Positions 1-12,930 are shown, numbered from the stretch's first letter. The stretch: DNA of 64,000 nucleotides from Chondrosia reniformis (GCA_947172415.1 OX359199.1:7393884-7457883); one strand, 5' to 3'. Made by a program: numbers and translations. Notes: generated by a model from the letters alone, not told the origin.

Positions 1-3000
1 CTCTCCACGTTCAGCTGCAATCGCCAGCACCTCCACGGGAGTACCATCCCTGCCAACAATGAGATCCAGCTTGCAGAAGAGAACCTTCACCTCAGTGGCC
101 CACTGAGAGGCACACATCTGCATTCATTACAAGATAAAAGAGATTAATCACACAGGTCTGCATTCATTACGAGATAAAAGAGATTAATCACACAGGTCTG
201 CATTCATTACGAGATAAAAGAGATTAATCACACAGGTCTGCATTCTCAAACTTGGAGCTAGTAGCTGTGTGTGAGTACTGCAGAGGACAATAGGTAATGA
301 ATACAGGGAGCCTCCTCACTTGTGTGGCCTCCAATGGGTGTGTTTGGGGATGTGGCTGGCCTTTAGGCTGAGGACCCTTTTCATGGTAAAGTTTAACTTT
401 AGCTGTTAATTCATTGGTCAGCCTCTGCACTATTGCACAAGACTCTACAATGTTCTATAACATATATACATATACATATCATTGCAGAGGTGTTGAAATA
501 GGACAGTCAACTAACTGTAACTCTCAGTTCTGTTTCACTACTGTCACCCTCCCTGTCTGTGGTCATTTGAGCATTGGCAGCCTCAATGGTTACCTTGGCA
601 ACAGTCATCATTTGATCTTCCAGTTCCACAAACTGTGATACCTGTAAACACATTTGTTAATACACGGAGGCCATTCCAGCAATGATGCCACTCCCACCCA
701 CCTCTGTGTCCATCTGCCGTTTGGCTGAGGCTGAGCCAATCACACGCTGTGCACACTGGGACCACGGGTGGGTCGCCCTGTCGATCAGTTTAGCACACTC
801 CTCAACCTTCTTCACAAGAGGTTTACAGCAATCCCTAAGATTATCCAAAGATTTCAAATTCTGAGGACTGTCAGCAACTTCTATGGCCAAGTTAATTGCA
901 GTTGGCAGCAATTCCTCCAGTTCTTCTGAAGTTTCCTTCAATAGCCTGCAAAGGTCAGAGGTCAGAATAGCTAATTAGCCAAAGAACGTATCATTGGCAG
1001 TTCATGTTTTCTGAATATATGTAATTAAGTTTCTAAACTGATACTATATAGCACATTGCCATCAAATATATAATATATTTATTTTGTATATATAATAATC
1101 AAGTAATGTAACTATCAATCACTTTGCAAGGATGAAGGCACCAACCTCACAAGGTCACTATCAACTAGAACATTCTGAAGACGAGTACTCATTTGGAGGA
1201 GCTTCCTGATTTGTTCTTCAGCTAACTTTGCAGAAACAGTCTCAGCATTAATATCTCCCGAGACGGCTGCACTGATCATTCTTTGTACAGGTACAGTGAA
1301 GACAGCATACTCTGAGGACATGTCAATGATACTGTCCATCTCCCACAACTCTGGTCCAGTCTGGGCAGAGGTTTCCAGGTGTGTCTCAGTGTACAAGTTA
1401 GATGTGGAAGTGGTTTTTGTCACCTTCTTAACTAAACCCAAGTAACAACATATGGCAGTATAACAGCACATATAAGCACCTGATACAGATAGACACTATA
1501 TTAAAGGTCTTGTGCAGGTGTGTCTAGAAATATTTAGATAAATATGACATTACTACTGTGTGTAGCCATTCAATATGCTGCAACTTACCCATAGCTGGTA
1601 TAGATTCTGGTGTTCTGGTGTCAGTTACTTGTGCCAACTGCAACGGACTCGACCTTTTCACCTTTTCTCTGCTGGTTTGAATTTCTTCATCTCTCTGCCT
1701 TGCTAGAGGTGTCTGTGTCTCAACTTCCCCCACACCATGTGAAATACTGTGACCTTCAGGATACTTGCCAAAAGAAGGTTTCCGTGACAACCACATCCGG
1801 TCATCTGACAAAGACATATCCTCAGGTCGAATGCCATGTTCTATGGAACTCCATTCAGGAGCTCGATGGAGATATACATCTTCTTGTTCTCCCTCACCTC
1901 TAACAGGTTCTCTGTGTCTCTTGTGCTCCCTCCTCTCTCCCCATATGACCGGAGAAGACTGCCCTCCTTGTGAAGCAAAGTCCATGGTCAGTGGAGAAGC
2001 TTGCAGTTGAGGTCGCGGTTCAGCCTTGATCATTCTGCTGCTTATGAGTGCAGGTTTGTCAGGGGGAGGGGCAGAGGTGTCAACACCCTCACTGCCTGTG
2101 TCATGGGAGATGGGGCTTGTGGTAGCAGTGACGTGGGGCATCTTCTTCCATGGGATTGGCACATTGACAGGTGTTGAGGTGGAAGAGGGCTGGTGACTGG
2201 CATGACGGGGATGGCCAGAGCTAAGGAGAAGGTTTTTCACATCTTGTACTCCTTCGTGGACTTCTCTGACACTTCTGGCAAATCTCTTTTCCTGAGTTTT
2301 GTCATCCATGTTTTTTATCAGTTTGCTGCCTTCACTGGACATGTGATTTGCACCTAAAATCATTCCAGAAACAAAGTAAGTATACAATACCAAAGTAATA
2401 TATACATCTCTACTATTCCCATACACAACCAATAATCTCATTTGTTTACCCCTATCCAGTTGAACAGCTGCTGAGTGTAGTGGTCTCCTGATGGTGACAT
2501 TATTGCTACTGTCTGCTCCATTTTTGGCAATCTTAGCGGCTCTCTTTGCTCTTCCTGCCAATGAACCAACTGCACTGGACAGCTTTGAAGGATTCTTGGA
2601 TTTTGTGAAATCTCTACATCTTTCAATATCATCACGAATATAACTCTCTGCGCATACATATGAAAGGGTTGAATGGAAATGTAAAGCTGATAAGTAGCAG
2701 CTGTCCCCTGTCAGCCATAGACTACAGATACTAACCGGCAGCCACAATGTAGTCTCTGGGGTCTGTCATGTCATCCAACAAACTGGTCAGCTGTCCAACT
2801 GTACTGGCCCATCTCTCCTTCAAGTGGTCCATTCTCCTCTGAGCGTCAGAATCATCTGGATCTCTAGAGACTGTCCTTGCAGCAGTTACTACTTGAGGAG
2901 TAATATTCTCAATGTCTGTTGCAGTAGATCTCAGTGCATGAGTCACTATATATATATATTAGATTACCTTAGTATATTGTAACTTGTATATACTGTATAT

Positions 3001-6000
3001 AAAGTATATTCATAGCCAATTATGATAAGCAAAACCACAACTATTTTAAGCTAAACAAATATTTTACACTTGAAACTATACCAACAATTCAGATCCTTCT
3101 AAAAGGTCAACAGTGGAGATGATGATTGGGAATTCTGTATACCAAATGAGGAAATGTGTGACCACTAAAATGTTACGCAATAACACACACAACCCATCTG
3201 ATCCACTCACTTAAACACATACATGTACTGTATAATATTAAAAGAGTGAACTACTGTAGTAGTGAAATAAATACGTACTAACGATTAAAATTTGTGGAAG
3301 CAACAGAAAGTTAGTGAACTTATGTCAACTAACATTGTGCGTTGGGTGCACTCTCTGCAGCATAGATGGCCACTTGTGTCAAGCGACGACTGTGCTTCCT
3401 GAAGTCTTCAATTTCGGTATCCAAGTTGACAGAGGACCCACCTGGAGAGGACAACTGTATACAGCAGGATGAGATAAGCTTAAACCACAACCATTTTATC
3501 TATCAGGCATGAAATTGTATATGTATCATGGCAAGCAAAGAATATATTACATGTTTCATGTTACTAATGCGTGTTCCTTGGTCTGTCTATCACTCACTAG
3601 TGTGGCTGCAGAGTTAACTGCTTCTACAAGTCTGTCTACTGGAGCTGAAGAATCCACTACAACAGTTGCCATTTGATCTATCACTGACTCATGAACAGCA
3701 TGATCCAAGTCTAGTAGCTTCTCGCTCAATAAATCGGCTGTCTTGTCAAACTCTGGTCTACAGCAAGCAACACACAAAGTAATCACTCACTGCACTTATA
3801 TAAGATATTACATCTTCATACTTCAGCTGTTCTGAATTTGGGAGCTCCAATTCAGCATGGATGAGTTGCAGTTTTTGGTGCAGCGCCAAAACCTGAACCA
3901 CAAAACAACGGCAGAGGTAGTAAAGAATTCTAGAATCTATTCTACATCCTGGGGAGGATACTATTCAGCTATGGATATCACATGATTATCACATGTATAT
4001 CACATGATCCAATCTAAAGTGTGTACAAACCTGTTGACAGAGGGCCGTGATGGTCTTCTTCAGAGAGTCTCTGCTGACCTCTGCTACAGCATAACTGTTC
4101 TTTATAATCGCATCAATGTAGAGAGAAAAGTCTTCACCAAGGCTGTACCTCTGAAGAGGAGCAAGTTGAGATTGAGCCTTTTCCATCTGACTAGCCACAT
4201 TCTCATCATCAAAATCAAACAGTGCCTCTCTCTCTTCATCAGCAAGGTCACCTAGGTTGTCTTCATGGCTATCCTCCTGGAAAGAGACTTTCTCACCCAA
4301 TGAATGACCAGTTGAAATAGCTACAAGGATATCCTTGACCGCCTGCTTCACACGTTCTACCACCTCCTGCTTCTTAACCTAAGCCACACCCACAGAATGA
4401 AGTACACCTCTTACAGTATTGACATCTTCATCTTTTGAGCTATTACAGTCCTACCTTTGCACTCTCGCTATTGCGAATGTACTCCTGCATAACATCGGAC
4501 AGTTCTGGAATAGCTGACTTCAAAGCTACTAAGGCATTAGTGAGGTGTTCCCTTGGGTCTTGATATATCAGTTCCTGTAAAGACACATCACATGAACATC
4601 ACATGCACATCACATGCATATCACATGAATATATATACTGTATATTCATACAGTATATACTAATTAGTGAGATGTGATTATAACTACTGTATGTCTGTAC
4701 TTGTAGTCTCTTGTTAACCAGAGCCAGCATTTGGAGAAGAGCATCAGAAAGGCCTTTGAAGCAGATGACCAACCCTCTCTGAGACATTGCTCCTTCTACT
4801 AGAGCCAGGCGATCCAGAAAACTAAGTCCTGCCAATTGAATCCATTTCACTTCCACTTCATCTTGAATAAGAAGGATCTGGCAAAATTAAACAATTATAC
4901 CAAGATATAGTTCACTATATTATATATATATAGATCAATGATACATTTCATATAAATAGCGTTTTGTAAACCTTTCTGTGCATTCTATAATACTATTTGA
5001 GTAATGATGTCATGTACTCTGAGCACTCACTTCCATGGTTGCTTGCAGAACAGACTCAGAGGACTGGATCACGCTGATGCATGTCTCTCTGTTGGCCTTA
5101 CTACTAAGCTGTCGTGTTGCTGTAAGCAGGGACTGACCCATCCCATCAGCTCGCTTGCAAGCACTCATCATCTTGGCCTGACAGTCCTGGAGAAAAAGAT
5201 TCATAAAATGATAATATCTCCTCTTCAACAGACACAATAAGGCCAATCAGAGCCACAAATAATGGACTCAAATTACAACACCACAAACTGGAAATAACAC
5301 CCATAGGTACTCTTCTGACTGGCACCAGTGTCACATCCTGCCCAACCTTAACCACAGGCAGAGTCTCATGTGACATATATGTGTCAAGCGAAGCCATGCA
5401 AGTGATTAGATGTGGCCCAACTGATCTACCAACTCTTGACAAATTAGTGGATAGTGCAGTGTAAAGTCCATATTTGTTGCTGTTGTTTGTTGTTTGCAAC
5501 TTGTAAGTGTACATACAGACCTCATAGAAATTAGGCTAGCAAAGCAGTACAGATGGACAGTCAGTAGTACAGATGGACAGTCAGTAGTACAGATGGACAG
5601 TCAGTAGTACTGATGGACAGTCAGTAGTGCCAATGGACAGTCAGTAAGTACAGATGGACAGTCAGTAGTGCCAATGGACAGTAAGTATTAAGTTACTATT
5701 GAAACCCAATAAAAATTGAGAGCTAGTCATTCCAACAGACACTGCTGTCACTTCCTGTCCATTGTCCACAAATATTTAAAGGAAAGGAACTCACTTTCAC
5801 TTCCATGATCTGTTAACTAAAAGAAACTTTAACAATGAAAACAATTTGTTGCAAACATAGGTATGCATATGATCAATGGTCTGTAAGCAAAGGACATATT
5901 AAAATAGGGTCTGGCCTACAAGACTGTGAACAACACTGTTTCTTTAATACCTTGAACTTTTCCATTTCAGAAGCTTTTTGTCTTGCAACAAATAACAAAT

Positions 6001-6390
6001 TGTCTAAAGCATCTAACACGGCTCTTGCACGGGTTGTATGAGAGGGTGGATGGATATGCCCAACTTTCTGATACATTTCCTTCAGTATGGAAACCTTTAC
6101 ATGAAAAGCCAAGAATTGAAATTTGTTTAACAAGATGATATGGTCAAGGAAATACAAAGGTTAGTAAGGAATAGATGCACAATACATTAAATTGATTCAC
6201 TCATCCAATGGCATAGGATACACAATATACTGACAGCCTAAATCTTAAAACCTGAGATTTGCTTTAAGTGTATGCAAACTGCTCAGTACTTCCTAGCCTT
6301 ACAAACCTGTTTAGCCATTGGTAGAATGATGGCTTCCATAGTTTTAGTTTGCATTTTAGAGCTAAATAACTTTCCTGTAGTAGCTTCCAT
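1..6390 (-). CDS. Vinculin/alpha-catenin superfamily protein (3' end outside window)
   Basis: Actin-linking adhesion scaffold of the vinculin/alpha-catenin superfamily, spread over about 17 short exons. Exons read by splice signals and frame include 6307-6390 (start ATG 6388-6390), 5951-6094, a 15-nt exon 5795-5809, 5031-5186, 4701-4877, 4455-4574, 4031-4378, 3822-3892, 3598-3757, 3334-3454, 2736-2945, 2450-2647, 1589-2353, 1146-1431, 702-945, 516-641 and 1-117. The N-terminus (KTMEAIILPMAKQ) matches the first helix of vinculin (TIESILEPVAQQ). Exon 2736-2945 contains ITPQVVTAARTVSRDP and LTSLLDDMTDPRDYI, as in the vinculin head. Exon 1589-2353 encodes a ~255-residue Ser/Pro/charged linker where vinculin has its proline-rich strap. 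The helical segments after it do not obviously match the vinculin tail, so the exact subfamily is open. Family call is strong; vinculin versus catenin or catulin is not settled. Confidence 0.85.
121..240. repeat. 40-bp tandem repeat, three copies, intronic
   Basis: Three head-to-tail 40-bp units at 121-160, 161-200 and 201-240, differing by one base. The repeat lies directly upstream, on the minus strand, of the acceptor of the vinculin-like exon 1-117. Each unit carries a pyrimidine-rich stretch and AATGAATGCAG, the same acceptor core as the true splice site. Confidence 0.95.
5541..5690. repeat. 20-bp minisatellite in intron
   Basis: About seven to eight copies of a ~20-bp unit (TACAGATGGACAGTCAGTAG with variants) in an intron of the vinculin-like gene. 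Confidence 0.9.
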
Positions 6391-6512
6391 GCTATCCCTC
6401 CCCTCGGATATCTTGGGCAACGCCCCTTCAGAACGGAAAATAGAAGTGCAGTGCGTTACAGCGGAAGTATCATCACGGGTTTATTTATAAAGCGCAAGTT
6501 CTCGGTTTGAAC
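6391..6512. promoter_or_regulatory. Putative bidirectional promoter (vinculin-like / ATRAP-like)
   Basis: The two start codons (6390 on minus, 6513 on plus) face away from each other with about 120 bp between them. No further gene fits here, so both 5' UTRs and core promoters must lie in or overlap this gap. Inferred from spacing; no defined motif was recognised. Confidence 0.5.
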
Positions 6513-7202
6513 ATGATTCCTGCTAGCTATCGCCTCCTTAATGTCATGTCGCAACCAAGTACTCCGAAAGATCAGGATAGTGAAAAAAAACCTTTAACTC
6601 CAAAGGAGAAAAGAGGAGCATCTTACAAGTTTTCCTACCAGTCTTCGATAAACTCAGAGAGGTTAGCGAAAGACACAGATTTGACAACATCACAGCGTCG
6701 ATGCTTACGACTGCCGAAGACTCCTTTACCCATATCGGTTCCTCTAGCACTTCACTATTCGTTTGTAACCTTGGCACTGTGCTGCACGACTCGTGTACCG
6801 TGGTTACCAGCCTACTTCTTTGGCCACATTGTCGTCATATTAGCTGGCGTGTGGGCCGCCAGAGACCTTCATAAGGTCCAACCAGTGTTATTGTACATCT
6901 ACATTTTAGCGTTCTCTTGCATTATCGATGCCATCCAGCTGGGTTGCTATTTCAACATCTACGACGACGAAACAAGAAATGGCGAGACCTTTGGATACGG
7001 TTACTTGGACAGAGCTCTGTGGCTACTTTCAGTAGTTGCGGTATTTACGCATCTTGTGCTGAAGCCGTTTGTTATTATTTATGCCAGTTTTGTGATAGCC
7101 CAGCGTTTACCGTCTGGTGCGTGTGCTTGTCGGTCGCGAGAAAACGACGGAGAGAATGGAGAAATAATCGATATCAGCGACCAAGACACGCAGGTAGATT
7201 AA
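6513..7202 (+). CDS. ATRAP (AGTRAP)-like multi-pass membrane protein, intronless
   Basis: Single open frame of about 229 codons from ATG 6513; a second in-frame ATG at 6546 (MSQPSTPK) is the one retained in the pseudogene copy at 29.7 kb and may be the real start. A hydrophilic N-terminus rich in Ser/Lys/Thr is followed by hydrophobic segments (roughly residues 75-120, 125-145 and 165-195) and an acidic C-tail. The core, with VILAGVWAARDLHKVQPVLL, IDAIQLGCYFNIY and GYGYLDRALWLLSVVAVF, has the arrangement of the type-1 angiotensin II receptor-associated protein family (ALGVWAV..., LDIVHISIFYP, LLLKP). In vertebrates this family modulates receptor trafficking; its job here is unknown. It is divergent from the vinculin-like gene. 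Confidence 0.65.
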   Translation: MIPASYRLLNVMSQPSTPKDQDSEKKPLTPKEKRGASYKFSYQSSINSERLAKDTDLTTSQRRCLRLPKTPLPISVPLALHYSFVTLALCCTTRVPWLPAYFFGHIVVILAGVWAARDLHKVQPVLLYIYILAFSCIIDAIQLGCYFNIYDDETRNGETFGYGYLDRALWLLSVVAVFTHLVLKPFVIIYASFVIAQRLPSGACACRSRENDGENGEIIDISDQDTQVD

Positions 7203-7651
7203 TGAGACCGCGATACAACTGCGACAGTACTAGTTGAGCCATCAAAGTTCCCGGACAAACATTGAGACTTCCGTTTTACTGTATATTTATTCTTGTAAAT
7301 AAATTCTGATTGTGTAATTATAGCATCTGTTGACTTTCAGAAGACCTGATTCAATTGTTACACTACTTATGTATATATACACGATATATTTAATTTGGCA
7401 TGCATAACTTCAGTAGATAGAATACCTGTAAATAAGACCTATTGTGCACCAAGTTAGGAATCTATATGCATGAACCATACTACATTCAGCTGAATCACAA
7501 TTCAAATTAATAAGATAATATGACATATGAATATATTAATGTAGTATATAAATAAATTTATACCGGATAGATTTACATATAAATAATATGTACATACAGC
7601 ATGAATGATGCATGTAATACTTTATACAGTTAATTATACTTCATAATCTTG
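7203..7651. other. Intergenic, AT-rich
   Basis: AT-rich 3' flank between the convergent ATRAP-like gene and the P450 gene. An AATAAA hexamer near 7300 could serve the plus-strand gene. No other structure was recognised. Confidence 0.6.
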
Positions 7652-10446
7652 TTAATGAAATGAAGTTTTGACTTTCTTTAAGTGCACTTTAATGTCACTC
7701 TTTGGTCTTGCAACAGGAAACAGTTTGTAGTCCAGATCCTGGCCTGGTAGCACTTCAAAGTCGAACAGCTCCAGGAAAGTTTGGGAACACACCTGAAACA
7801 GAGTAGTTGAGGTGTGTCAATTATACAAAGGTGACTATGGAATTAGGCGGAAGAGTGGAACATACGGCAAGAAGGCCTGGTACCAAGTGTTTGCCTATGC
7901 AACACCTTGGGCCACCTCCAAATGTCCAAATTCTGTCTCTATCACCAGCATTCCTACAAATTGCAAACACATTTACAGACTAACAGCTTCACATCATCAC
8001 ATTAACACTCCTTTTATGGTAACTAACTCACTCTTTCCGCCATCTACTTGGCTTAAACTTTTCAGGTTCTGGAAACACTTCTTTATCACGATTGGCAAAG
8101 AAACTAATGTATCCTGTAGCGTATCCCTCTGGAATTCTGTATCCTCCAATTTGACTTTCCTACATTATTTACAACAGTGCTTGGCTGCAGTGTTGTTAGC
8201 AAAGTAGTGTACCTTTCTGCTCACTCTGAAGCCTCCAGCAAAGGGAGGCCAAAGTCTCTGTACCTCCAAGAGGACGTCCTCTAAGTCAGCTCCATTTGAG
8301 TGGCACTGCTTCCACTGAGCCTGCAATGAGTGCATAAGCCTCTCTTCAGGTTTAGTTCCCCTATAGGCTCTTTTACAGAATAGGCATATAGCATGTAGGA
8401 AAATGGCATCTTAGATTTTTCATATATATGAGAAATATTTGCATAGTGTCATGCACTGAGCAGAGAGATGAACATTAAATGGATATATACCAACATATAT
8501 GTGAACGTATAGGAGAGGGAAAGGATCTTTAGGAGGAAGACCAACTTGATCTGGTTTGCTGAGTTCCATAACAAGTGAAGTGAGAAGAGATCCTAAAGCT
8601 TTGGGAATCAGAGCTGACACAAAAACGAGGAGGTTGTTGGCAATCTGCCCTTCCTCCATACATTCTGTTAGTCCACTCGCTGCACTGCATACATAAATAT
8701 AGATATAGTACTTGTGGCAGTACCACATGCTACACAACATACTGGGAGGTAGAGATCTTCTCACGGATAATCTCCAGTAGCCTTTCTTTAGCTAAGAGTG
8801 CTTTAGAGCGACCGGATTGTATAGAGAAAAACGGAATTGTGATGTTCACTGGCAAAGAAATAATACCTGAAAGAGAAATCCACAAATTTGTCATCCGACA
8901 CACAACAAAGCGTGAATTTGAAAGTAAGAATCACTATTGACTGCAAGCCGTATATATAGTGAAACAAGTGGTTTCCATACAAGTATGACTATATACCATT
9001 TAGGTCTCTTGCATGATATAGGGGTGCATTACATTAGTGGTATCTAAACACATACAAGTGAATGAACCTAATATGCTACAGACATCCCCACTTCTTAATT
9101 CTCCACAACAGTATAATAACATTATAAATAAACTATTGTCCCACTTTGAGCTAAATAAACAGTTGCTGCTACACTTGAGCCTTAGCTATATCACAGTATA
9201 CAGACATCAAGGCTGAACGTGCAGTACCTCTCCAGTGAAGAGACATCAATTCTGATAGCTCTTTGAAGAGGAGGTCATCTGGGTCGACACCTAGAAAGAG
9301 GAAGATGGAGAGCCTGGTTGCCAGTTCCTTGAACATCTGGTACATCAGCAGAGGTGAGCTGTACAAGAGGGAGGCATTCACAACCACAAAACACAAGGTG
9401 AACAGATAGAGAACTATAGGTACATGACAAGCTACACATATACTATATACTGTACCTTATATCTAGTTGCTCATAGTATTCACAGATGACCCTACATATG
9501 TATATATTATTCATAAGTAATTAATACATCACTCTCAGTGAGTCACATGACACATACATGACACAGTACTATATTTGTTCAAACTTACTTCCTACATTTG
9601 TCACAATAATCTTGTCTACAATCAGTAGTGAACGAAGCAAGTATACCTCTGGACTTCTCCCATTCCTTGCCTTAAAAAGAAGGGTAAAACATGTATTGAC
9701 ACTCTCAGTATGACTGCAGATGAACTACTAGTCTCGTGGAGCCAGACCTCTATCTGGTCACCATAAACACATTACTGACGTCAGGCAGTCAGTTCTGTGT
9801 CATATGTGATGTCAGTGCATGCGACTATGGAGGCCAGATAGAGGTCTGGCTACGTGAGACTAATGAACTACCTACCATCTAAAAAGGGTAGACTGTCACT
9901 GAACAAGTCATAAAAGTATTCTTTGTAGCCCCACTGGAAATCCATCCACCTCTCTATAAGGCAGAAAGAATTATGAGCTACAGTTACATCAATCAATTGA
10001 AGTGCACCACACTATAAGGACACAGAACAAGGTCCAATGTACATAGTACTAGTACATGTCTATGGGCACATGCATACAGAGACTAGCCATAGAAACCATA
10101 ATACATAATAAGTTAACACAAGGGGATACACCTGCATATCCATAATAAGTAGTTCATAATAGCTGCTATATTGGACCTAGCGCATGGCTACCCGGCACTG
10201 TACGTTGGTGCTTTAAGCTATACTGATACATTTATGATACTCAGGTGAAGGTATCCTGCTCCTCACCATTTAAGAGCTCTTCTACTCCTCCGTTACTTGT
10301 CACAAGTACTGCTGGACGATTACCCAGCCTAGTAACAAATATTGGTCCGTATCTTCGTATCTTAGAGCTCAGAAAGGTTTGCGGGTGTCGGACGAAGCTA
10401 ATCGATTCGTCTCCTAGCAGAGAATATCCAATATGTCCCGGAAGGT
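7652..10446 (-). CDS. Cytochrome P450 monooxygenase
   Basis: Multi-exon P450, a haem-thiolate monooxygenase. Signature blocks in order: N-terminal DLPGHIGYSLLGDE with the following YGPIFVTRLGNRPAV strand (exon 10266-about 10446); helix-C segment KEWEKSRGILASF near 9.65 kb; an I-helix-like block with LLVFVSALIPKALGSLL near 8.6 kb; K-helix ExxR as EVQRLWPP near 8.27 kb; the PERF-like block FPEPEKFKPSRW near 8.07 kb; the haem loop FGGGPRCCIGKHL near 7.87 kb with its Cys ligand; and a C-terminal exon 7652-7792 ending at TAA. Family-level similarity to CYP26-type enzymes is possible but not firm; the substrate cannot be read. The membrane anchor normally preceding the Pro-rich start is not found: MDLPG is preceded by an in-frame stop and a plausible acceptor, and the satellite starts about 120 bp upstream. 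The 5' end is therefore unresolved. Confidence 0.88.
9720..9871. mobile_element. MITE-like inverted-repeat element with 9-bp target duplication
   Basis: Element 9729-9862 (134 bp) has ~36-bp terminal inverted repeats beginning TAGTCTCGTGGAGCCAGACC and ending in the complementary sequence with few mismatches. It is flanked by a perfect 9-bp direct repeat ATGAACTAC at 9720-9728 and 9863-9871. It sits in a P450 intron. A 9-bp duplication is typical of Mutator-like elements; it is non-autonomous, with no coding capacity. Confidence 0.85.
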
Positions 10447-11884
10447 CCATCTCTGGTTATCTTTCACCGTATACAGAATGTGTATGGGTTGGTTAGACCA
10501 TAAACATATAGGTACTAGAACTGATGAAATCAGACCCTTCACTTACGCAATACTTGTTCAGTTTTGGAGAGATAGGGCAAATTTATACATAAATCAAAAT
10601 TTCAGAAACTATTTGGAAATGTTTCATACCTGTCTATGAATGGTGACACCAAATTTAGGTGTCATATTTGCCCATTTGACAGAGTAAAAGCAATAAATGT
10701 ACATTAGATTCTGGTATACATATTAAATGTATGTTGAGAGATAGGGCAAATATGAGAAAATATCAATATTTGCAAAACTCTGTGGATATGTTTTATGGAT
10801 GTCTGTGAATGCTGACAGCAAGTTTCAACTTCAAATCGTTCCAATTGACAGAGTTACAGAGCTAAATGCACATTGGATTCTGGTATACAAAGTTAATGTA
10901 TGGTGAGAGATAGGGCAAATATGAGTGAACATCAAAATTTGCAAAACTCTGTGGATATGTTTTATGGATGTCTGTGAATGCTGACACAAAGTTTCAGCTT
11001 CAAATCTTTCCAATTGACAGAGTTACAGAACTAAATGTACATTAGATTATGGTATACAATGTTAATGTATTGTGAGAGATAGGGCAAATATGAGTGAACA
11101 TCAAAATTTGCAAAACTCTGTGGATATGTTTTATGGATGTCTGTGAATGCTGACACAAAGTTTCAGCTTCAAATCTTTCCAATTGACAGAGTTACAGAAC
11201 TAAATGTACATTAGATTATGGTATACAATGTTAATGTATTGTGAGAGATAGGGCAAATATGAGTAAACATCAAAATTTGCAAAACTCTGTGGATATGTTT
11301 TATGGATGTCTGTGAATGCTGACACAAAGTTTCAGCTTCAAATCTTTCCAATTGACAGAGTTACAGAACTAAATGTACATTAGATTATGGTATACAATGT
11401 TAATGTATTGTGAGAGATAGGGCAAATATGAGTAAACATCAAAATTTGCAAAACTCTGTGGATATGTTTTATGGATGTCTGTGAATGCTGACACAAAGTT
11501 TCAGCTTCAAATCGTTCCATTTGACAGAGTTACTGAAATAAATGTACATTAGATTCTGGTATACAAAGTTAATGTACGTATGGTGAGAGATAGGGTAAAT
11601 TTTGAGATATGAAGCTAAATCTTTGTGTCAGCATTCACAGACATCTATAGAGCATGTCCAATGAGTTTTGAAATTTTGAAGAAACTCTCCATTTGAATGA
11701 GCTACAGCCCTCAATGTACATTGGATTCTGGTATACAAAGTTAATGTATTGTGAGAGATAGGGTAAATTTTGAGTTTCATCAAAATTTCAAAAACCCATT
11801 GGACATGCTCTGTAGGATGTCTGTGAATGCTGACAGGAAGATTTAGCTTCATATCTCGCCATTTGATAGAGTTACAGAACCACA

Positions 11885-12930
11885 GTTAATGTACTGTTTT
11901 GTTAGAGAAAATTGCGTAATACTATATATGGCCGACCGTTATAAGGTATAATATAATCAAGACAAAATTCCATACTATATCTGAAAATCTAGAATACTTT
12001 CCAATTTTTTATACATAGGGATATGCACTGTGTAGTACTTGATTGTTATTGAAGTACTATCTATCCATATATTTTACATGGATCTCGTTAAAGTGAAATT
12101 TCGTCAATCGACAGCCAACGAAACTCCAAAGGAAAAAAGTTGGACCATACCGAACGCTACCATCCACGACGCTCATAGGCCGGGATCGGTGGTAACGCTC
12201 TGCCGAGTTGAGCTTTGGGTGTCACTTGCGTGAGAAGAACCAGTTCTTCTCGATATGGCCGACTCATATGAATCCTAAGATATCAGATGCCAATCCCACA
12301 TTACGTGGAACCCCCCCCGAAATCCGGATTATTGGTGAGCACGTCTCTATGGCACCAACCGATTAGGAGACAGCTTCAGAGTCTAAGCGCTACCAACCTC
12401 TATGGGAACCGCAACCACCATAGAGATGTGTCCAGGTAGGCCTACTATATAAGGTTTTTCGCTTCTATTTATATGAAGTTTTGTCCAAAGAAAACGGTTG
12501 TGGTTGGGACCTTTTTTAATATATTTCTCGTTATTTCCAGATCAGTGAATTGTTTCAAGCAAGTTTAAAGACATAGGCAGTATTAGTGGTTCACCTGAGA
12601 ACTGGGAAAAGCGAAAAAAATCCTGTAAGTATCTTGATGGGCCGAGGAGAACGACTTTTCTGATCCCAATTATTTTCGAGAAATCGTCAATTTATTCCAC
12701 TCTAATTCCAGACCAGTGAATCGTTCCAAGCAATTTTACACACATACGCAGTATTTCCAATACATCTCAAAACTGTGGCAAATGGATAAAAGCCTGTATG
12801 TGTCTTGGTGGAGGGAGGAGAGCGACTTTTCATGATACAGAAAACTAGAGATAGAGAGAGGTCCGATATTTATCGCCTGTACGATATTAATGTCTATGAT
12901 CGATATTTCAACTAGTTCGGTTTTATTAGA
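11885..12930. mobile_element. ~1.05 kb insert in satellite, copy 1
   Basis: Non-satellite segment beginning near AGTTAATGTACTGTTTTG and ending near TTCGGTTTTATTAGA, where monomer sequence resumes. No transposase-like reading frame and no clear terminal inverted repeats were seen. GTTTTRTTAGA occurs at both ends, possibly a target duplication of the monomer's GTTTTATGGA. Nearly identical to copy 2. Nature unknown: it may be a non-autonomous transposon or a captured unique sequence. Confidence 0.7.

Noticed and set aside
12039..12233. 64-codon frame conserved in all three insert copies
   Set aside because: Conservation follows from recent duplication of the whole insert; composition is unlike a protein and no family was recognised.
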